Positions 57,777 through 64,000 of a stretch of DNA of 64,000 nt are shown here, in pieces (positions within the stretch are counted from its first letter, which is position 1; every line of letters begins with the position of its first letter). The translations under genes and the position numbers were made by a program. The DNA comes from Phycisphaeraceae bacterium (GTDB taxonomy: Bacteria > Planctomycetota > Phycisphaerae > Phycisphaerales > SM1A02). The notes beneath the pieces were generated by a model. That model did not search any database, was not told the origin of the DNA, and was given only the letters and a program-made list of their open reading frames with translations. The stretch is from the NCBI GenBank assembly GCA_015709595.1, contig CP054178.1:62001-126000 (forward strand), read 5' to 3'.

Positions 57777-58913
57777 TCAGTTGACCACCGTCACCACCAC
57801 ATCGTCCATCCGGTGCTGCCAGATCGGCGCGATGGTGAAGGCCAGCGCGTTGCATTGCACCAGCAGCCGGATGCGACCGGTGCCCGCCTGCACGTAGCGA
57901 GACGGGTTGGTCGTGATCGTCAGGTCGATGCTGCTGTCCACCTGCGTGAGCGTGCGGGTGTTGAGCAGGTCGTAGGTCTGCGTGTCATTGTTCCAGATCA
58001 GCGTGCGCTGCGAGATGTTGTTGGCGTTCACAGCGGATTCGAGGTGGATTCGCAGTTCGCTGGGTGTGTCGGTGGGCGAGGTGAAATCCATCTGCGTCTG
58101 CACGGGCGGAACCGCCGAGGTGCGGAACACGTCAGGCCGGTGCGTCAGGTAGGCGTTGTCCGACCCGCACAGGTTGGCGAGCGTCCCGCCGACCAGCAGC
58201 CCGCGGACGGCGGTGTATGAGGCGGGGCAGAGCGGCGTCTCGCTGCTCACCGGCTGAACCGAAAGGTCGTCGTACCAGTAGGTGCCAGTCTCGGCGTAGA
58301 GATCCACGGCCTCGATGGCGATGTTCGCCCCGGACCACTGCTGGGGCTGCGTGAACATCGGCACGTTGTTGTAGTAGAGGTCATGCAGGTTGTTGTCGAG
58401 ATCGACGACGATGCGGACCTCCACCCATTGATCGCGCACCAGCGGCACAGGCGTCCCGAGCGCCAGGTGCGCGTCCTCGCACATGCCGGTGTCGGCGTTG
58501 AGGCGCACCTGGGCGGACCACTGGTTGAAGTTGTACACCCAGTTCTGGCACTCCGACGCGGTGGGATAGTCGTTGAGCACGATGAAGTACGTCGTTCCCG
58601 TTGCACCGGTGGGAACGTAGGTCCACAGCGAGAGTTCCCACATGCCGCTGGTCGCGTCAACGCGATGCGTCATGTCGTCGCCTGGGTCACCCTGGATTGA
58701 CTTCGACCCGCTCCGAGCCCGCAGATTGGTCACTGTCACATCCACCCCGCTCGACTGGCACCACTCGCTCCATCCTCCCTGGCCGTTGATGCCGCCGCCC
58801 ACCGTGTAGCTCTCGAAGTCATCGGTGAACGCCTGGCCGTGAGCGGCTGCTCCCAGCATCGTCGCCCCGATCCCCAGCAGTCCGAGAGTGATCCGTCGTG
58901 TGAGTGCGTTCAT
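57777..58913 (-). CDS. Secreted protein: concanavalin-like lectin/glucanase-type domain plus shared C-terminal module
   Basis: The 378-residue protein has a signal peptide (MNALTRRITLGLLGIGATMLGAAAHGQ). A beta-jellyroll region (about 28-200) follows, starting TDDFESYTVGGGINGQGGWSEW and with WELSLWTYVPTG, DQWVEVRIVVDLDNNLHDLYYNN and GTYWYDDLSVQP, a pattern seen in carbohydrate-binding laminin-G/ConA-like folds. The C-terminal 140 residues (VRGLLVGGTLANLCGSDNAYLTHRPDVFRTSAVPPVQ onwards) match the end of the neighbour at 56183. ATG 58913; 58928 is possible. No enzyme active site is evident. Confidence 0.8.
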   Translation of the reverse strand: MNALTRRITLGLLGIGATMLGAAAHGQAFTDDFESYTVGGGINGQGGWSEWCQSSGVDVTVTNLRARSGSKSIQGDPGDDMTHRVDATSGMWELSLWTYVPTGATGTTYFIVLNDYPTASECQNWVYNFNQWSAQVRLNADTGMCEDAHLALGTPVPLVRDQWVEVRIVVDLDNNLHDLYYNNVPMFTQPQQWSGANIAIEAVDLYAETGTYWYDDLSVQPVSSETPLCPASYTAVRGLLVGGTLANLCGSDNAYLTHRPDVFRTSAVPPVQTQMDFTSPTDTPSELRIHLESAVNANNISQRTLIWNNDTQTYDLLNTRTLTQVDSSIDLTITTNPSRYVQAGTGRIRLLVQCNALAFTIAPIWQHRMDDVVVTVVN

Positions 58914-59191
58914 GCTCAGATCCTCCATTCGAGATTGAAAGCGTTCGACGACCGGACGACATCGCCGCAGCGTTGCGGCCACGCGCCCCGGTCGCCATGT
59001 GTCGCGGATTCGATCCCTGAACCACCCCAGCCGCGCCGTCATGCGCGGCACGTCGTCGAGAAGAACCCCCGAATCTCCTCGACCCGTGCAGCATACCCGC
59101 GGTGCATCGGGGCTGCAACGGTGGACTCCGACTTCAGCGTGAACCACATCACGCCGTTCCTTGCGGTACCATCGTCGCACGAGCCATTCCC

Positions 59192-61894
<2,703 letters not shown>

Positions 61895-62101
61895 CCGGGT
61901 CGGGCCGTCGTTCTCGGACGCGCCGCCGCCCTTGCAGGTTGCCCCGCTTTCCCCGGTGACGCACGCCGATCTCTTCGTGAGGGTCCGGCGTCGACGTGGT
62001 TTGCACCGCTCTCGCCCGCGGTCATGGTGAATGCGGCCGCCCGGACTTGGGCGACTCGCGCCAGGCCGGTTCGGCCCAACCTGAAGATCGGAGATGGACC
62101 C

Positions 62102-62773
62102 ATGAAGCGCATGCTGCTTTCGGGCGCGATCGGTGCGCTCACCCTCACCGGCTCCGCCCACGCGGACCTCCTGGAAATCGGGCTGTTCTGGAACGTGGGC
62201 CAGGGGCAGATCCACTACGAGGGCGCCTTCCGCGACTACATCACCTCGGAACGCACGGGCAACACCGGGCAGTACACCGTCATTCACATCGCGCTCGAAG
62301 ACATCCTGCGGTCGGTCGGCGCTCATGCCATCGCCGCCCTGCACATCGTGGACTCCGGCAACAACATTTACACCTCCACGCCGGGTGCGGACATCGACTG
62401 GGTGCGCTTCAACGGTCTGAGTAGTGATGTCACGTACTCCTACGATGGCCCGACGCCCACCCACCGCGCCGAGACTCCAGGGCAGCTGGCTCAGCGCGTG
62501 GCCAATCTCGACTGGGGACAGAACGGCGGCGGCAACCTCCCCAGCATGCAGTTCGTGTCGCTGGGTCGCTACGGCACGCTCACCGCCACCCTTGCCGAAC
62601 CGCATCGCATCTTCGGCAACCGGGGTTTCCAGCCGTTGACGCTTGACCTTTCAGAGGCGGGCAACAGCGAGAGCTTCTACATCTATGCCGAGAATCTGAC
62701 CTTTCCCGGCCCCGGATCGCTGGTCTGCCTCGCAATGGGGCTGGCCGCGCCATCACGGCGCCGCCGCGACTGA
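62102..62773 (+). CDS. Secreted protein with PEP-CTERM-like C-terminus
   Basis: The 223-residue protein has a signal peptide (MKRMLLSGAIGALTLTGSAHA). A beta-rich body follows, with FNGLSSDVTYSYDGPTP and YIYAENLTFPGPGSL. The C-terminus GPGSLVCLAMGLAAPSRRRRD has the Pro-Gly, hydrophobic helix, Arg-tail order of the PEP-CTERM class but lacks the usual Pro-Ala-Pro-Gly-Ala-Leu wording. GGAGATG precedes ATG 62102 by 9 bases. It converges with tatD, 11 bp apart. Confidence 0.78.
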   Translation: MKRMLLSGAIGALTLTGSAHADLLEIGLFWNVGQGQIHYEGAFRDYITSERTGNTGQYTVIHIALEDILRSVGAHAIAALHIVDSGNNIYTSTPGADIDWVRFNGLSSDVTYSYDGPTPTHRAETPGQLAQRVANLDWGQNGGGNLPSMQFVSLGRYGTLTATLAEPHRIFGNRGFQPLTLDLSEAGNSESFYIYAENLTFPGPGSLVCLAMGLAAPSRRRRD

Positions 62774-62784
62774 GTCCGTGGAAC

Positions 62785-63570
62785 TCACGCCGGAATCGTG
62801 ATGCCGAAGAAGCGCTCGACGTTCCGATCGGTGACGCGCTCAAACTCGTCGGGGTCCATGCCGCGCCTCGCCGCGATGAACCGCGCCGTGTGAACCACGA
62901 ACTTCGGCTCACAGGGAAAGACGCTGCGATGCGGCGCGGGCGAGAGGAATGGCGCATCCGTCTCCACCATGATGCGGTCAAGCGGGGTGATCGCAGCCGC
63001 CTCCGCCACCTCGGGGGCGCTTTTGAAGGTCACCACGCCGGTGTAGCTGATCCATGCCCCGAAATCCAGCACGTTCCGCGCGTCCTGCACGCTTCCCGTG
63101 AAGCAGTGGAACACGAACCGCGACGGATCAAGGCCGGACGCGCGGAACACCGGCAGCAATGCGTCGAACGACTTGCGGCAGTGAACGACGATCGGCTTCA
63201 CCAGCCCTTCCGATGCACAGGACCGGATGAACGCGAGCTGCTCCTCCAGCACGCGCCGCTGAAGGTCGCGCGGCGGATGGTCGTAGTGATGATCCAGTCC
63301 CAGCTCGCCCCACGCCACGCACTTCGGATCACGGGCGACGCGCTTCAGATCGTCCCAGTTGCGCGGCTCGTGCGCATGAAGGGGATGCACCCCCGCGCTG
63401 CACCAGACGTTCGGGAACCGGCGGGCGATGGCCAGGTTCACCGAAGCGTTGGCGGTGGTGGTGGAGATGGTCACCATGCCGCGCACGCCATCGGCCCGCG
63501 CGTCGGCGATCACGCGGTCCACGCGACCTTCGAACACGTCGAAGGCGAGATGGCAGTGAGAGTCGAACAT
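62785..63570 (-). CDS. tatD: TatD-family metal-dependent deoxyribonuclease
   Basis: The 261-residue TIM-barrel hydrolase carries the TatD metal ligands. The His pair is in MFDSHCHLAFD, Glu in WGELGLDHHYD, His in PIVVHCRKSFD and in FVFHCFTGS, and Asp in MVETDAPFLSP. TatD enzymes are Mg-dependent 3'-5' DNases. Length is normal. The ORF extends upstream to 63744, but ATG 63570 opens the conserved sequence. The upstream extension carries the phrase CTCAGCACTC. The partial PTS-IIA-like gene follows upstream on the same strand. Confidence 0.93.
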   Translation of the reverse strand: MFDSHCHLAFDVFEGRVDRVIADARADGVRGMVTISTTTANASVNLAIARRFPNVWCSAGVHPLHAHEPRNWDDLKRVARDPKCVAWGELGLDHHYDHPPRDLQRRVLEEQLAFIRSCASEGLVKPIVVHCRKSFDALLPVFRASGLDPSRFVFHCFTGSVQDARNVLDFGAWISYTGVVTFKSAPEVAEAAAITPLDRIMVETDAPFLSPAPHRSVFPCEPKFVVHTARFIAARRGMDPDEFERVTDRNVERFFGITIPA

Positions 63571-63661
63571 GGAGGAAGAGAGTGCTGAGTGCTGCGTCGA
63601 GGAAGTTCGAGGTTCCGCATCTCCGTCGTTCTGAAGCCACGTGGCTCCGTCGCCCACCGCC

Positions 63662-64000
63662 CTACGCCACACCACCCCCCGGCGCTGTCGAGCCGCTTGC
63701 CTGCGGCGTGAAGAGCTGATCCAGTTCGCCGAACGATGTGACACCGATGACCTTGTTGACCACTTCGGCGGAGCGCATCAACCGGCCGATGTTGGCCAGC
63801 GACTGCAGGTGCTTCTCCGGCGGCAGGTCGGCGGGGCTGAGGAGCACGAGCATCATCCGAACGGGTCGGCTGATGCGCGGCAGCGTCAGCCCCTGGGGAC
63901 ACGTGGCCAGGAAGAAGGTGGGGCTTGATACATGCGTCACGTGGGCGTGGAGCAGCGCGACGCCGGGGCTCATTTCCGTGGAGTACTCGTTGGCGTTGCG
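63662..64000 (-). CDS. PTS EIIA-like (PtsN-type) domain protein, 5' end outside window
   Basis: The frame stays open to the right edge, so the start is outside the window. The visible 112 residues read NANEYSTEMSPGVALLHAHV, then FFLATCPQGLTLPR...VRMMLVLLSPADLPPEKHLQSLANIGRLMRS. This matches type-2 PTS IIA domains, with the phosphorylated His equivalent in the LLHAH stretch and the late ALxxIxRLLRxxxxxxxL helix. It could be a stand-alone PtsN-like regulator or the tail of a transporter with a IIA domain. The visible part alone cannot decide. Confidence 0.65.
   Translation of the reverse strand, partial: RNANEYSTEMSPGVALLHAHVTHVSSPTFFLATCPQGLTLPRISRPVRMMLVLLSPADLPPEKHLQSLANIGRLMRSAEVVNKVIGVTSFGELDQLFTPQASGSTAPGGGVA

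Overview
The window is GC-rich chromosomal DNA that most resembles a flagellated, outer-membrane-bearing planctomycete of the Phycisphaerae type. This rests on family recognition from memory, not on a search. The signs are: several secreted proteins ending in a Pro-Gly-Ala-Leu-rich helix plus an Arg tail (PEP-CTERM-like); a multi-domain CxxCH cytochrome of planctomycete layout; a small histone-H1-like protein; tiny protein families seen mainly in planctomycetes; an LptD homologue; and many short palindromic or phrase-like intergenic repeats.

Layout. 1-4.7 kb: end of a probable ABC permease, then a short dcw-type block (rsmH, LysM protein, FtsL-like protein, ftsI). 4.7-10.2 kb: sigma-54 response regulator, a PEP-CTERM-like protein, a UbiA-type prenyltransferase, and ribH-nusB-ftsY. 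10.3-12.7 kb: a compact restriction-modification (R-M) cassette (HTH protein, beta-class DNA methyltransferase, convergent PD-(D/E)xK nuclease) lying between what look like the N- and C-terminal remnants of an MmeI-like methyltransferase-nuclease. 12.7-13.8 kb: low-complexity and 21-bp tandem repeats. 13.8-25.1 kb: lptD, proS, a 0.9-kb stretch without a convincing gene, mnmA carrying in-frame repeat elements, two small genes, a multiheme cytochrome and a sigma-like protein with a C-terminal membrane helix. 25.2-30.4 kb: a PBP4-type D,D-carboxypeptidase, a GNAT protein, three small cell-surface-like genes and phrase repeats. 30.4-32.9 kb: a two-gene operon of an EcoRI-type adenine methyltransferase and a DUF262-HNH nuclease, flanked by two paralogues of one planctomycete family. 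33-39.4 kb: a nucleoside-type MFS transporter, then flagellar genes flgF, flgG, flgA and flgH. 39.7-46 kb: Xer recombinase, ECF sigma/anti-sigma pair, beta-helix protein, manA-like isomerase, FabZ-like dehydratase. 46-64 kb: H1-like protein, PEP-CTERM-like proteins, a VOC protein with an H1-like tail, hutU, an unusual long-variable-arm tRNA with a Cys anticodon, gmk, a PfkB kinase, an Ntn-type asparaginase, two secreted proteins sharing a C-terminal module, a GH63-like glycosidase, a TatD DNase and a partial PTS-IIA-like gene.

How it works together. Most of the window is housekeeping: cell-wall synthesis, outer-membrane assembly, flagellar rod and rings, tRNA modification and protein targeting. 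Two independent DNA modification/restriction loci are the accessory part. A third theme is short palindromes of 7-8 bp arms around 3 nt, and related 19-bp cores, scattered between genes and inside coding frames (mnmA, the GNAT gene). A fourth is good sigma-70-type -10 boxes only a few bases upstream of start codons, suggesting leaderless mRNAs for several genes, including both R-M loci.
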